Shown: one piece after another, positions 37,330-45,102 of the stretch | Layout of the letters: every line of letters begins with the position of its first letter | Position numbering within the stretch: position 1 is the stretch's first letter | Source: Chloroflexales bacterium ZM16-3 | GTDB taxonomy: Bacteria; Chloroflexota; Chloroflexia; Chloroflexales; Chloroflexaceae | Direction of reading: 5' to 3' | NCBI GenBank assembly: GCA_004138175.2 | Contig: RYFE02000016.1 | Span: forward strand, 45,860 to 109,859 | DNA length: 64,000 nt | Program-made: the position numbers and the translations under genes | Notes under the pieces: generated by a model | What the model saw: only the letters and a program-made list of their open reading frames with translations | What the model was told of the DNA's origin: nothing | Database searches by the model: none

Positions 37330-37410
37330 GGGGTTTAGGGGTTAGGGGTTGGGGGCTACTCCTTGCACCGACTCCCGACTCCCGACTCCTGACTCCCAAC
37401 TCCCAACCCC
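37330..37410. repeat. Mixed heptamer repeats GGGGTTA and ACTCCCG/ACTCCCA
   Basis: The left part has GGGGTTA/GGGGTTG units and the right part ACTCCCG and ACTCCCA units, which are partly complementary and can fold. A TATACT box follows at about 37415, possibly the -10 box of the unknown gene's promoter. Confidence 0.8.
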
Positions 37411-37496
37411 TATGCTATACTACACACATTCGTAGCGGCGTAACCAAGAGCGCGGGGAAAGGCAGCACGGCATCTCTGCATTGGAGCATGCTGCTC

Positions 37497-37524
37497 GCAA
37501 TCTGCAATCTGCAATCTGCAATCC
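37497..37524. repeat. GCAATCT heptamer x4
   Basis: Four units, ending 4 bases before the ATG at 37529. The same unit type precedes argC. Confidence 0.85.
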
Positions 37525-37528
37525 CACT

Positions 37529-40159
37529 ATGGCCCAACCGGCACGCCAGCAAGATCCTCGCCACCCGCCGACGATCCAGCAGACTCTCCAATCGCTTGAC
37601 AGCGCGGCGGCCGACACCAGCCTCGCCAGCATCAGCGGCCTCGGCATCCCGCAGGTGCGCGCGCTCAAGCGCGAGATCGCCGAGATATTCCCGGCCTCGA
37701 ACCTGCCCGGCTTCCTGCTCCAGGGCATGCTCCAGCTCAAGGGGCGCGACCTGGACGGCGAGCAGGTGAGCGGCGACCTGCGCGTCCTCTTTCGTGAGAC
37801 GCGCCAGATCGGGCTGTACGGCACCTTCCTGGCTGCCCCGGCGCTGATCATCTATGGCTACCAGCGCCTGCTCACCCTGGCCGGTAAGGATATTGACAGC
37901 GCCTTCCCCGATGGCACATGGCAGTTCTACACCGAGTTCGGGTTGCGTGAGGACGCCGCCCGCCACTCGGTGGAGACGCGCGGCTTCGCCATGGCTGCCT
38001 CCAGCATCGCTGAGATGGACGAGGCCGCCTGCTGGGTCGCCGCCGCCATCCACACGATCTTGACCTACGACGACCTCCTGGCCAACGAGTGGCACGAGCG
38101 GGTGATGCTGCGCTGCGTCGATCTGGCCTTGGCCGAGCTGGCTGCCGCTCGTCTGAAGCGTCTGCCGCGTAAGGCCGACGAGCGCGCCCAGGCTATCGCC
38201 GCCGAGACTGATCGCCTGCGCGCCGCCCATGAGCTTGGCCGTCTCACGGTGGAATGGGCCACCCGTCGGCCCTATGCAGGCCCGGCCAACAGCCCGATCT
38301 TTGGCTACGCAGAGGCGCGTCGGCGCAGCTTTGACGCCTTCCTGAGCCGTCGGCTGCGCGCTGCGCCCGACGATCTGCGCGCCCGCGCCGAGGCGCTCTA
38401 CGCCGAGCGCCGTGCCCGCGACCTGCCAGCCTATCAGGCGCAGATGAGCCTCCTCCAGACGCTACGCGCCGAGGGCTACAGTGATCGGCGCGAGCCAGTG
38501 GCCCTCGTTGACGCTCAGGTCGCCTTTATCTGTGGCGGCAGCTACTACCTGATCACGCCATGGGAGCGCGATCAGGCGGGCAACCTGCTGATCACCCCGC
38601 GCGGCGGCGATCCGATGAGGCCCGGCCAGAGCCTGCCCCTGCGGCGCGATGCCTCCGGCGCGTGGAGCGACCCCTACGGCCAGCCGGCCCAGATCGACCG
38701 GGGCGGCGAGGTGCGTGTGGCCGACATCCGCATTGGCCGCCTGCGCCCGCTGCCCCTCGACCAGGTGCGCGCCCTGGTGTCCGCCGCCCTGCGCGAGTCG
38801 CGGCCCCTGCGCCCCGGCGACCTCGGCCCGCCCAGCGCCGACCTGCTGCTGGCCGCCGCGCCGCGTGGCCGTCAGGAGGCGCTGCGCGGCGCGCTCAGCG
38901 CTACCGCCCGCGCCGAGGTTGAGCGGCTGCGCGCCGCGCCGATCATCGTTAGCTGGGATCAGCGTGACCCGGCGCAGCCCCTGGGCGTGATCCGGCGCAC
39001 CCGGCGCGGCTGCGGCGATCACGCGCTGACGATCATCCGTGCTGGCGAGGGCGCGGTCTTCGATATGTCACATATCTTCTTTGACGGGATATGGGGGGCC
39101 ATGATGGCCGAGGTTGTGACTGGCTTTGCCAGCGCTCTGGCCGCCGGGGTGGGCAGCGCGCGCCCGGCCCGCTCCGCCGCCCCCCGCGCCCTTGAGATTG
39201 CCCGCAGCACGGCCATCGAGCGCGCCGCCCGCGAGACCAGCGCCCAGAGCCCCGCCGAGGTCTGCGCGGAGACGCGCGAGGCGAGCCTGAGCGCGATCAA
39301 CGCCATGCGCCAGCGCCTGGCCGAGCGCGAGATGCACCTGACGGTGAACGACATTCTGTTGCTGGGTCGCTATGACCACGCGGCCAACTACCGGCCCGGC
39401 CCGGCTGCCATGGCCGCCTTGAATGATCTGGAGTCGCGCGGGGGCGAGGCGACCCGGCTGCACGCCCAGATCGTGGCCGGGCTAGAGGCCCAGCGCGCCC
39501 TGGTGCCCTCGCTGCTCATCCCGATGGACGCGAGCTGGGTTGACCCGCGCCAGCGGCTGCACCCGGCCACCCTGCGCAACCCCCAGCCCAGCCTGCTGCC
39601 GAGGCTGGCCCGCGCCGAGGCTCTGCTGCGTGCGGTGGCGAAGGGCCACACATCCGCCGCCCGCCAGGCATTCGAGGAGGAGCGCACCGAGCTCTGTGGC
39701 GACATCATAGCCTACGCGGCGGTGCTGCGCGCTCTGCGCGAGATCACCACCCGTGGCGAGAGCTTCACCACAGCGGCCCTCAAGCTGCTGGCCCACCTCC
39801 CGCGCCCCATGCAGAGCCTGATGGATCAGATCCCGCAGAAGATCGACCTGCTCAACGAGATCGTCAAGGGCGCCGAGGTCTTCTCGAATATTGGCCAGGT
39901 GGCCCGCAGCTCCTCGGTTGCCCGCTTCGCCAGCTCGCGCGATGACGGCGACACCAAGCTGCTAATCTGGGGCCTGATGGCGGACTCTCAGGGTCAGATG
40001 GTGATCACCCTGCGCGACTTCCGGCCCCACGTTGGCCCGCTGCTTGCGGCCGGCCACACCCCGCTGGCCGAACTGCTCGCTGCCGACTTTCTCGATGTCT
40101 ATGCCCAGGGGCTTAACAGCCTGGTGAAGCGGATCAGAAGGGTGCTCACATATAAGTGA
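37529..40159 (+). CDS. Large unrecognised protein with an HxxxDG motif
   Basis: 876 residues from ATG 37529 (MAQPARQQ). It is soluble, Arg- and Ala-rich, and mostly helical in appearance, with no signal peptide. Recognisable local patterns: YTEFGLREDAARHSVET (about 130-150), a long coiled stretch at 215-310, and FDMSHIFFDGIWGA at about residue 512. His 515 in HIFFDG fits HxxxDG, the active-site motif of CoA-dependent acyltransferases and condensation domains, but I see no second supporting motif. The C-terminal 130 residues include LLIWGLMADSQGQMVITL. The Ser/Thr kinase gene follows 60 bp downstream on the same strand. Function unknown. Confidence 0.75.
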   Translation: MAQPARQQDPRHPPTIQQTLQSLDSAAADTSLASISGLGIPQVRALKREIAEIFPASNLPGFLLQGMLQLKGRDLDGEQVSGDLRVLFRETRQIGLYGTFLAAPALIIYGYQRLLTLAGKDIDSAFPDGTWQFYTEFGLREDAARHSVETRGFAMAASSIAEMDEAACWVAAAIHTILTYDDLLANEWHERVMLRCVDLALAELAAARLKRLPRKADERAQAIAAETDRLRAAHELGRLTVEWATRRPYAGPANSPIFGYAEARRRSFDAFLSRRLRAAPDDLRARAEALYAERRARDLPAYQAQMSLLQTLRAEGYSDRREPVALVDAQVAFICGGSYYLITPWERDQAGNLLITPRGGDPMRPGQSLPLRRDASGAWSDPYGQPAQIDRGGEVRVADIRIGRLRPLPLDQVRALVSAALRESRPLRPGDLGPPSADLLLAAAPRGRQEALRGALSATARAEVERLRAAPIIVSWDQRDPAQPLGVIRRTRRGCGDHALTIIRAGEGAVFDMSHIFFDGIWGAMMAEVVTGFASALAAGVGSARPARSAAPRALEIARSTAIERAARETSAQSPAEVCAETREASLSAINAMRQRLAEREMHLTVNDILLLGRYDHAANYRPGPAAMAALNDLESRGGEATRLHAQIVAGLEAQRALVPSLLIPMDASWVDPRQRLHPATLRNPQPSLLPRLARAEALLRAVAKGHTSAARQAFEEERTELCGDIIAYAAVLRALREITTRGESFTTAALKLLAHLPRPMQSLMDQIPQKIDLLNEIVKGAEVFSNIGQVARSSSVARFASSRDDGDTKLLIWGLMADSQGQMVITLRDFRPHVGPLLAAGHTPLAELLAADFLDVYAQGLNSLVKRIRRVLTYK

Positions 40160-40169
40160 TGTGTGAGGT

Positions 40170-40194
40170 GTGATCTGTGATAGTCACAGATCAC
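40170..40194. repeat. Short hairpin between the unknown gene and the kinase gene
   Basis: 11-bp perfect arms (40170-40180 and 40184-40194) with a TAG loop, followed by repeats of CACGTGT. A possible partial terminator or message-processing site. Confidence 0.7.
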
Positions 40195-40219
40195 GTGTCA
40201 CGTGTCACGCATCCACGCT

Positions 40220-41446
40220 ATGACAACAGATCAACTGACTGGCATCAAGCTGGGGAACTACGAGGTGCGCGGCCTGCTGGGTAGCGGAGGGATGGGCAGC
40301 GTCTACAAGGGCTACGACCCAGCCCTCGACCGCGAGGTGGCGATCAAGGTGATCAGCGCGGGCATTGCTCTTCCCGATTATATTAAGCGCTTCCAGCAAG
40401 AGGCCCGCTTGGCCGCCAATCTGCGCCACCCCAATATCGTCCAGGTCTATGCCTTCGGCGATTCGGCGGGGCGGCTGTATATGGTGCAGGAGCTGCTGAC
40501 GGGCCAGAGCCTAGAGCAACAGCTGCGCCGTATGGGCAAGCGCCGCTTGAGCCCGGAGAAGGTGTGCGCGATCATCCGCCAGCTCGCTGAGGCGCTGGAC
40601 TTCGCCCACAGCAAGGGGGTGATCCACCGCGATATCAAGCCGGGCAACGCGATCTATAACAGCGCCGGGCAGCTGGTGCTCACGGATTTCGGCCTGGCTC
40701 GCGAGAGCACCGCCAATCATGCCAGCACCGACCCTGGCGTGCTCATGGGGACTCCCAGCTATGTGGCTCCGGAGCAAGCTGTGGGCAGCAAGGGCGTCAC
40801 AAAGGCGAGCGACATCTACGCTCTGGGGGTAATCCTCTTCGAGCTGCTCTGTGGTCGCCTGCCCTTCGAGGCCGACACGCCGATGGGTGTGGTGCTCAAG
40901 CACCTCTACGACGAGCCGCCGGTGCCGAGCTCCATCCGCCCCGAGCTGCCGAAGGCGGTAGACGCAGTGGTGCTGCGCGCCTTGCGCAAAGATGCCGCCG
41001 AGCGCTTCCCGAGCGCCAAAGCGATGGCCGCCGCCCTCGATATTGCCTGGTCTGATGAACCCGCCCCGCCCGCCACAAAGGCCGCTCCGCCTGCGAAGGC
41101 CGCTCCGCCAGCGAAGGCCACACCCCCAAAGGCTGCGCCCGCCGCAAAGCCAAAGCCCGCGCCTGCGAAAGTCGCCCCGGCCCCCAGCAAAGAGAAGGCC
41201 GCGACGCCAAAGGCCCGGCCAGCCGCCGCGAAGCCCACCCCTGCCCCGGCCCCAGCCAGAGCGACTCCCGACTCCCGACTCCCGACTCCCGACTCCCGAC
41301 TCCCGACTCCTGGTGCCCGGCTCCGCACCCGCGTTGGCCTCGTCACCGCGTGCGCAGTCGGCGCCCTGCTACTCTTTGGCTTTGGCCTTGACCCGGTGAC
41401 TATCGCCCACGGCTGGCAGGTTATCATGCAGATGGCGGGGAGGTAG
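40220..41446 (+). CDS. Membrane-anchored Ser/Thr protein kinase
   Basis: 408 residues from ATG 40220 (a GTG 18 bases earlier is possible). Hanks-type kinase domain, residues about 12-275: P-loop GSGGMGSVYKG, Lys in VAIKV, catalytic loop HRDIKPGN, metal-binding DFGLA and APEQA. It is an RD kinase with all key residues. A long Ala/Pro/Lys-rich linker follows, then a heptamer-derived PDSRLPT repeat (about residues 349-364), one transmembrane helix (VGLVTACAVGALLLFGFGL) and a short outer tail. There is no outer sensor domain. The gene lies directly behind the 876-aa unknown protein, a possible substrate. Confidence 0.92.
   Translation: MTTDQLTGIKLGNYEVRGLLGSGGMGSVYKGYDPALDREVAIKVISAGIALPDYIKRFQQEARLAANLRHPNIVQVYAFGDSAGRLYMVQELLTGQSLEQQLRRMGKRRLSPEKVCAIIRQLAEALDFAHSKGVIHRDIKPGNAIYNSAGQLVLTDFGLARESTANHASTDPGVLMGTPSYVAPEQAVGSKGVTKASDIYALGVILFELLCGRLPFEADTPMGVVLKHLYDEPPVPSSIRPELPKAVDAVVLRALRKDAAERFPSAKAMAAALDIAWSDEPAPPATKAAPPAKAAPPAKATPPKAAPAAKPKPAPAKVAPAPSKEKAATPKARPAAAKPTPAPAPARATPDSRLPTPDSRLPTPGARLRTRVGLVTACAVGALLLFGFGLDPVTIAHGWQVIMQMAGR
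41264..41312. repeat. ACTCCCG heptamer x7 inside the kinase gene
   Basis: Six ACTCCCG units and one ACTCCTG, read in frame as a PDSRLPT peptide repeat between the Pro-rich linker and the membrane helix. Confidence 0.92.
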
Positions 41447-41452
41447 GGCGAT

Positions 41453-41511
41453 AGCCGATAGCCGATAGCCGATAGTACAATTGTAGTGCTATCGGCTATC
41501 GGTTATCGGCT
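41453..41511. repeat. Inverted GATAGCC heptamer repeat, probable two-way terminator
   Basis: 23-nt arms (41453-41475 and 41489-41511) with a single mismatch, made of GATAGCC units. It fills the gap between the convergent kinase and cytochrome genes. Confidence 0.85.
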
Positions 41512-41514
41512 ATT

Positions 41515-42192
41515 TCACTTCAGAGTCAGCAGGTAGGCCACGAGATCCTCGATCTGCTCCGGCGTCAGGGCCGCCTCGAAGGTCTGGGTCATTGTTCCGG
41601 GGACGAAGCCCTCGACGACGTAGGAGTTCGGGGCCACAATCGAGGTGCGCAGGTACTGCGCCGCCGATAGGCCAGCGATCCGCGTCTCGGCGCGGGTGGC
41701 GACGCCGCTCAGGCTCGGGCCGACCAGGGTTGCGCTGCCGGGATCGACGAGGTGGCATGTGTTGCACGTCACCGCGCCGGCGAGGAGCGCCTCGCTAGGC
41801 ATGCCGTTGAATATCGTCATGCCCGCCGCCACATCGCCGCTATTACCCACCGGCCCGGCGTCCTCGGGGCCGACCGTCGGGGCGGGCGTGGGGGTCGTAC
41901 GGGAACTGATGAAGCCCTGGGTCGTGGGAGCGGCAGCGACAGCGGCCGGGGTGGCGGTGGCGGCCGCTGTGGGGGCGACGGTAGCGACAACGGCGGCGGG
42001 TGCCGCCGCTGTGCCGCCGCTGCCGCTGACGTTGACCGCGATGATTACGCCAATGACGATCAGGACGAGAACAGCCGCGCCGATGATGATTAGGCGCATG
42101 GTCGGGGTTATGGCGGAAGCACCATCGCGCGAGTCGCGCGGTGACGAGGACGACGGACGGTAGTTACTATTGTTCGAAGGGCGCCAACTCAT
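41515..42192 (-). CDS. Membrane-anchored monohaem cytochrome c
   Basis: 225 residues from the ATG at 42192, because AAGGAG is 8 bases before it; the ATG two codons earlier is too close. A Ser/Arg-rich cytoplasmic head is followed by one transmembrane helix (RLIIIGAAVLVLIVIGVIIAV), an Ala/Thr/Pro-rich flexible linker (about 60-110), and a cytochrome c domain with haem motif CNTCH and a Met ligand in FVPGTMTQTF. It carries electrons on the outer side of the membrane; its redox partners are not encoded nearby. Confidence 0.9.
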   Translation of the reverse strand: MSWRPSNNSNYRPSSSSPRDSRDGASAITPTMRLIIIGAAVLVLIVIGVIIAVNVSGSGGTAAAPAAVVATVAPTAAATATPAAVAAAPTTQGFISSRTTPTPAPTVGPEDAGPVGNSGDVAAGMTIFNGMPSEALLAGAVTCNTCHLVDPGSATLVGPSLSGVATRAETRIAGLSAAQYLRTSIVAPNSYVVEGFVPGTMTQTFEAALTPEQIEDLVAYLLTLK

Positions 42193-42255
42193 AGCCATAG
42201 CTCCTTGCGCTACCGAAGATTTGGAGGATATTCGACCGACACACGATCAGGTCGA

Positions 42256-42645
42256 TTAGATCTTCGGCGGGGGCAAAGAGGGGCCGGGGATATGCTGGGG
42301 GAGGCAGATCCGCGCTGCTGCGGTGGCAGTGACGAACACGGTGATCAGCGCCAGCGGCACTGCGAAGGGGAGCGTAACCTCGTACACAGCGCGCGGGCCG
42401 TCCCACACCAGATCGAAGGGGGTGGCCGCCGGCTGGGTCTCGCTGGCGAGGTTGCAGAGGAAGTGCGACTGGTCGCCGGAGCTACCTTGGGTGTGGTAGT
42501 TCGACAGGGCGCAGTGCAGGACGCACAGCAGCGGGTTGAGGATGGCGATGGTGAGGATTGCGGCGGCGATGATCGCTGTCGGCCAGGCGTCCCACCGGCG
42601 GAGGTGGCTGGAGGTTATCTGCTTCCCGCTGGCCACCACGCGCAT
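42256..42645 (-). CDS. Small membrane protein, unrecognised
   Basis: 129 residues with two hydrophobic segments (about 22-45 and 92-112). Between them a loop of about 45 residues, probably outside, contains LLCVLHCALSNYHTQ and HFLCN. The clustered Cys and His (C-x2-H-C ... H ... H-x2-C) could bind metal or form disulfides. It is 57 bp upstream of the cytochrome c gene on the same strand, so the two may form an operon and the loop could contact the haem protein. No family recognised. Confidence 0.6.
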   Translation of the reverse strand: MRVVASGKQITSSHLRRWDAWPTAIIAAAILTIAILNPLLCVLHCALSNYHTQGSSGDQSHFLCNLASETQPAATPFDLVWDGPRAVYEVTLPFAVPLALITVFVTATAAARICLPQHIPGPSLPPPKI

Positions 42646-42682
42646 CGCCGGCCTCTCTGCCTAGCTCGCGAAACCGGCGCAA

Positions 42683-43162
42683 TTATAGCATAGGGGCAAT
42701 CCTACGGTACTGGCCTGCGAAGTAGAGCAGCGGGTCGCCCGCCTCCTCGCTCGCCCAGAGCGCCTCCACCCGCGCCAGGAGAATGATATGGTCGCCTCCG
42801 TCGATCACCTGCTCGGTGACGCAGGCCAGGGCGGCCATACAGTCCTCTAGCCGCTGCGTTGAGCCGAGCGGTACGAAGGCCGGGGTGACAGATGGCCCGC
42901 GCTGCCCCGCGAAGCGCCGCGAGACCGGCTCCTGGTCGTCGCGCAGAATGCTCACCGCGAAACGCCCCGCCTCAGTGATCGCCCCCGCCATATTCGCCCG
43001 CCGATCCACGCAGATCAGCAGCAGCAGTGGGTTGAGCGAGACAGACGTGACCGAGTTCGCAGTCATGCCGTGGATCGTCCCGCCCGCCGCTGCGCTCACA
43101 ACTGTCACCCCGGTGGCGAACAGTCCAATGGTGTTGCGATAGGTGCGCTCATCTATCTCCAT
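42683..43162 (-). CDS. Flavin reductase-like protein
   Basis: 159 residues from the ATG at 43162 (MEIDERTYRN), which has AATGAGG before it; the frame remains open upstream but runs through a heptamer array. The core motifs of the FMN-binding flavin reductase family are visible: TGVTVVSA near the start, HGMTANSVTSVSLNPLL, and the C-terminal GDHIILLARVEA and LLYFAGQYRR. Members reduce FMN with NAD(P)H to feed a monooxygenase. No monooxygenase gene is adjacent. Divergent from the crotonase genes. Confidence 0.88.
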   Translation of the reverse strand: MEIDERTYRNTIGLFATGVTVVSAAAGGTIHGMTANSVTSVSLNPLLLLICVDRRANMAGAITEAGRFAVSILRDDQEPVSRRFAGQRGPSVTPAFVPLGSTQRLEDCMAALACVTEQVIDGGDHIILLARVEALWASEEAGDPLLYFAGQYRRIAPML

Positions 43163-43250
43163 ACAAGCCTCATTAGCTCTATCTACTTTCGAAACTTCCA
43201 TCTTTTCTATTATGCGCCAACTCGGCGTTTTTGTCGCATGCACCTTGGGA

Positions 43251-43356
43251 CAGGAGTCAGGAGTCAGGAGTCGGGAGTCGGTGATCCGGCCCCGACTCCC
43301 GACTCCCGACTCCCGACCCCCGACCCCCGACCCCCGACCCCCGACCCCCGACCCCC
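43251..43356. repeat. GGAGTC/GACTCCC/GACCCCC heptamer array
   Basis: The left part has CAGGAGT and CGGGAGT units, and the right part a run of GACTCCC then GACCCCC units; the halves can pair into a hairpin. A TACAAT box follows at 43364-43369 and may be the -10 box of the crotonase operon. Confidence 0.92.
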
Positions 43357-43423
43357 AACATGTTACAATGCCCCCGCCGCCCCTGGGAGCCGAATACACA
43401 CTGTAGTGAACAAAGGATCACGT

Positions 43424-44200
43424 ATGAGCGACGAGCGACTGGTGCTGACCGAGGTATCGGGCCATATTGCGACGATCACCCTGAACCGGCCGAAGGCCCT
43501 CAACGCCCTCAGCTCCGAGCTGATGGACGAGCTGATCGCCGCTGTGGAGGCGTACGACGCCGACGACTCCATCCGCGTGCTGATCCTCACCGGCGGGCCG
43601 AAGGTCTTCGCCGCCGGGGCCGATATCAAGTCCATGATCGAGTCGTCCCCGATCAAGATGCACGCCAGCGGGATCATCGCCAAGTGGGACCGCATCCGGG
43701 CCTGCCGCAAGCCGATCATCGCCGCAGTGGGCGGCTACGCCTTAGGCGGCGGCTGCGAGCTGGCGATGATGTGCGACATCATCCTGGCCAGCGAGTCGGC
43801 CCAGTTCGGCCAGCCCGAGATCAACATCGGCGTCATCCCCGGCGCCGGCGGCACCCAGCGCCTCACCCGCGCCATCGGCCCCTACCGAGCCATGGAGCTC
43901 ATCCTCACCGGAGAGATGATCTCCGCCCAGGAGGCCGCCAGCTACGGCCTAGTCAACCACGTCTGCCCCGCCGAGTCGCTCATGGGCGAGGCCCGCCGCC
44001 TGGCCGAGAAGATCGCCTCGCGCCCGCCCATGGCCGTGCGTATGGCCAAGGACGCCGTGCGCTACGCCGCCGAGACCACCCTGCGCGAGGGGCTGGAGAT
44101 CGAGAAGCGTAACTTCTACATGCTCTTCGACACCCAGGACCAGAAGGAGGGCATGCGCGCCTTCATCGAGAAGCGGAAACCCGACTTTACGGGTGAGTAA
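43424..44200 (+). CDS. Enoyl-CoA hydratase
   Basis: 258 residues from ATG 43424 (MSDERLVLTE), with AAAGGAT upstream. Crotonase fold: oxyanion-hole stretches FAAGADIKSM and AVGGYALGGGCELAM. Both catalytic glutamates of true hydratases are present, Glu 112 in GGGCEL and Glu 132 in FGQPEINIG. It hydrates trans-2-enoyl-CoA in beta-oxidation or related pathways. A second crotonase gene follows after a hairpin, suggesting a shared aromatic or fatty-acid pathway. Confidence 0.92.
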   Translation: MSDERLVLTEVSGHIATITLNRPKALNALSSELMDELIAAVEAYDADDSIRVLILTGGPKVFAAGADIKSMIESSPIKMHASGIIAKWDRIRACRKPIIAAVGGYALGGGCELAMMCDIILASESAQFGQPEINIGVIPGAGGTQRLTRAIGPYRAMELILTGEMISAQEAASYGLVNHVCPAESLMGEARRLAEKIASRPPMAVRMAKDAVRYAAETTLREGLEIEKRNFYMLFDTQDQKEGMRAFIEKRKPDFTGE

Positions 44201-44247
44201 AGGGAGCGCAAGAGAGGGTTCCCCTCTCTATAAACGCTCCCCTTTTT
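44201..44247 (+). terminator. Terminator-like hairpin between the crotonase genes
   Basis: Outer arms AGGGAGCG/CGCTCCCCT and inner arms AGAGAGGG/CCCTCTCT, then TTTTT. It begins right after the stop codon and may attenuate rather than fully end transcription before the second gene. Confidence 0.75.
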
Positions 44248-44261
44248 CTGAGGAGTAACCC

Positions 44262-45041
44262 ATGAGCGAGCAGACGATCCTCTACACGACCGACGGCCCC
44301 GTCGCCACGATCACCCTCAGCCGCCCCGAGGTCTACAACGCCCTGAACGCCCAGCTCCACCGCGAGCTGATGGAGGCGCTGCGCCAGGCCGAGCGCGACC
44401 CCGCCGTGCGCTGCGTGGTAATCACCGGCACCGGCAAGGCATTCTGTAGCGGGCAGGACCTGCGCGAGTTCGCCGATGTCGGCAAAGGGCTCGACATCGG
44501 CGCGCGCCTGCGCGAGAGCTACAACCCGCTGGTCAAACGCATCCGGGGCATGGGCAAGCCGGTGGTGGCCGCCGTGAACGGCCCGGCCGCCGGCGCCGGA
44601 ATGAGCCTGGCCCTGGCCTGCGACTTTCGCGTGGCCGCCATGAGCGCCCGCTTCTCGGCGGCCTTCGTCAACATCGGGCTCATCCCCGACTGCGGCATGA
44701 TCTACTTCTTGCCGCGCCTCATAGGCCAGGCCCGCGCCCTAGAGCTCTGCCTCACCGGCGGCCAGATCGACGCCGTCACAGCCAAGGAGTGGGGCCTAGT
44801 CAACGCGGTCGCCGCCGACGAGGAGTTCACCGACGCAGTGCGCCAGTACGCCGAGTCGCTAGCCAACCGGCCGGCGCTCACGGTCAGCCTGATCAAGCGC
44901 GCTCTAGAGATGTCGCAGGACTCGGATCTGGCCCATGTGCTGGAGTACGAGGCCGAGGCCCAGGTGGTGGCCGGTGCCCACCCCGACTTTGTTGAGGGCG
45001 TGGCGGCCTTCCGCGAGAAGCGCCCGCCGGTATGGACGTAG
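44262..45041 (+). CDS. paaG: PaaG-type enoyl-CoA isomerase
   Basis: 259 residues, with GAGGAGT before the ATG. Crotonase fold with FCSGQDLREF and NGPAAGAGMSLALACD. The second catalytic position is Asp, in IGLIPDCGMIYFLPR, instead of the Glu of hydratases; this Asp and the GPAAGAG motif are the mark of PaaG, which isomerises 1,2-epoxyphenylacetyl-CoA to the oxepin or shifts enoyl-CoA double bonds. The rest of the phenylacetate cluster (paaABCDE, paaZ) is not in the window, so a general isomerase role is possible. Confidence 0.8.
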   Translation: MSEQTILYTTDGPVATITLSRPEVYNALNAQLHRELMEALRQAERDPAVRCVVITGTGKAFCSGQDLREFADVGKGLDIGARLRESYNPLVKRIRGMGKPVVAAVNGPAAGAGMSLALACDFRVAAMSARFSAAFVNIGLIPDCGMIYFLPRLIGQARALELCLTGGQIDAVTAKEWGLVNAVAADEEFTDAVRQYAESLANRPALTVSLIKRALEMSQDSDLAHVLEYEAEAQVVAGAHPDFVEGVAAFREKRPPVWT

Positions 45042-45091
45042 GGACACAGCGCGCTGCGTCCGCATAGGGACACAGCGCGCTGTGTCCCTAC
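45038..45091. repeat. Inverted and direct repeat overlapping the paaG stop
   Basis: 17-bp perfect inverted arms (45038-45054 and 45075-45091). The stretch TAGGGACACAGCGCGCTG also occurs twice as a direct repeat (45039 and 45065). The paaG TAG stop lies in the left arm. Related to the palindrome at 10955-10984. Confidence 0.85.
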
Positions 45092-45102
45092 GAACACATC
45101 TC

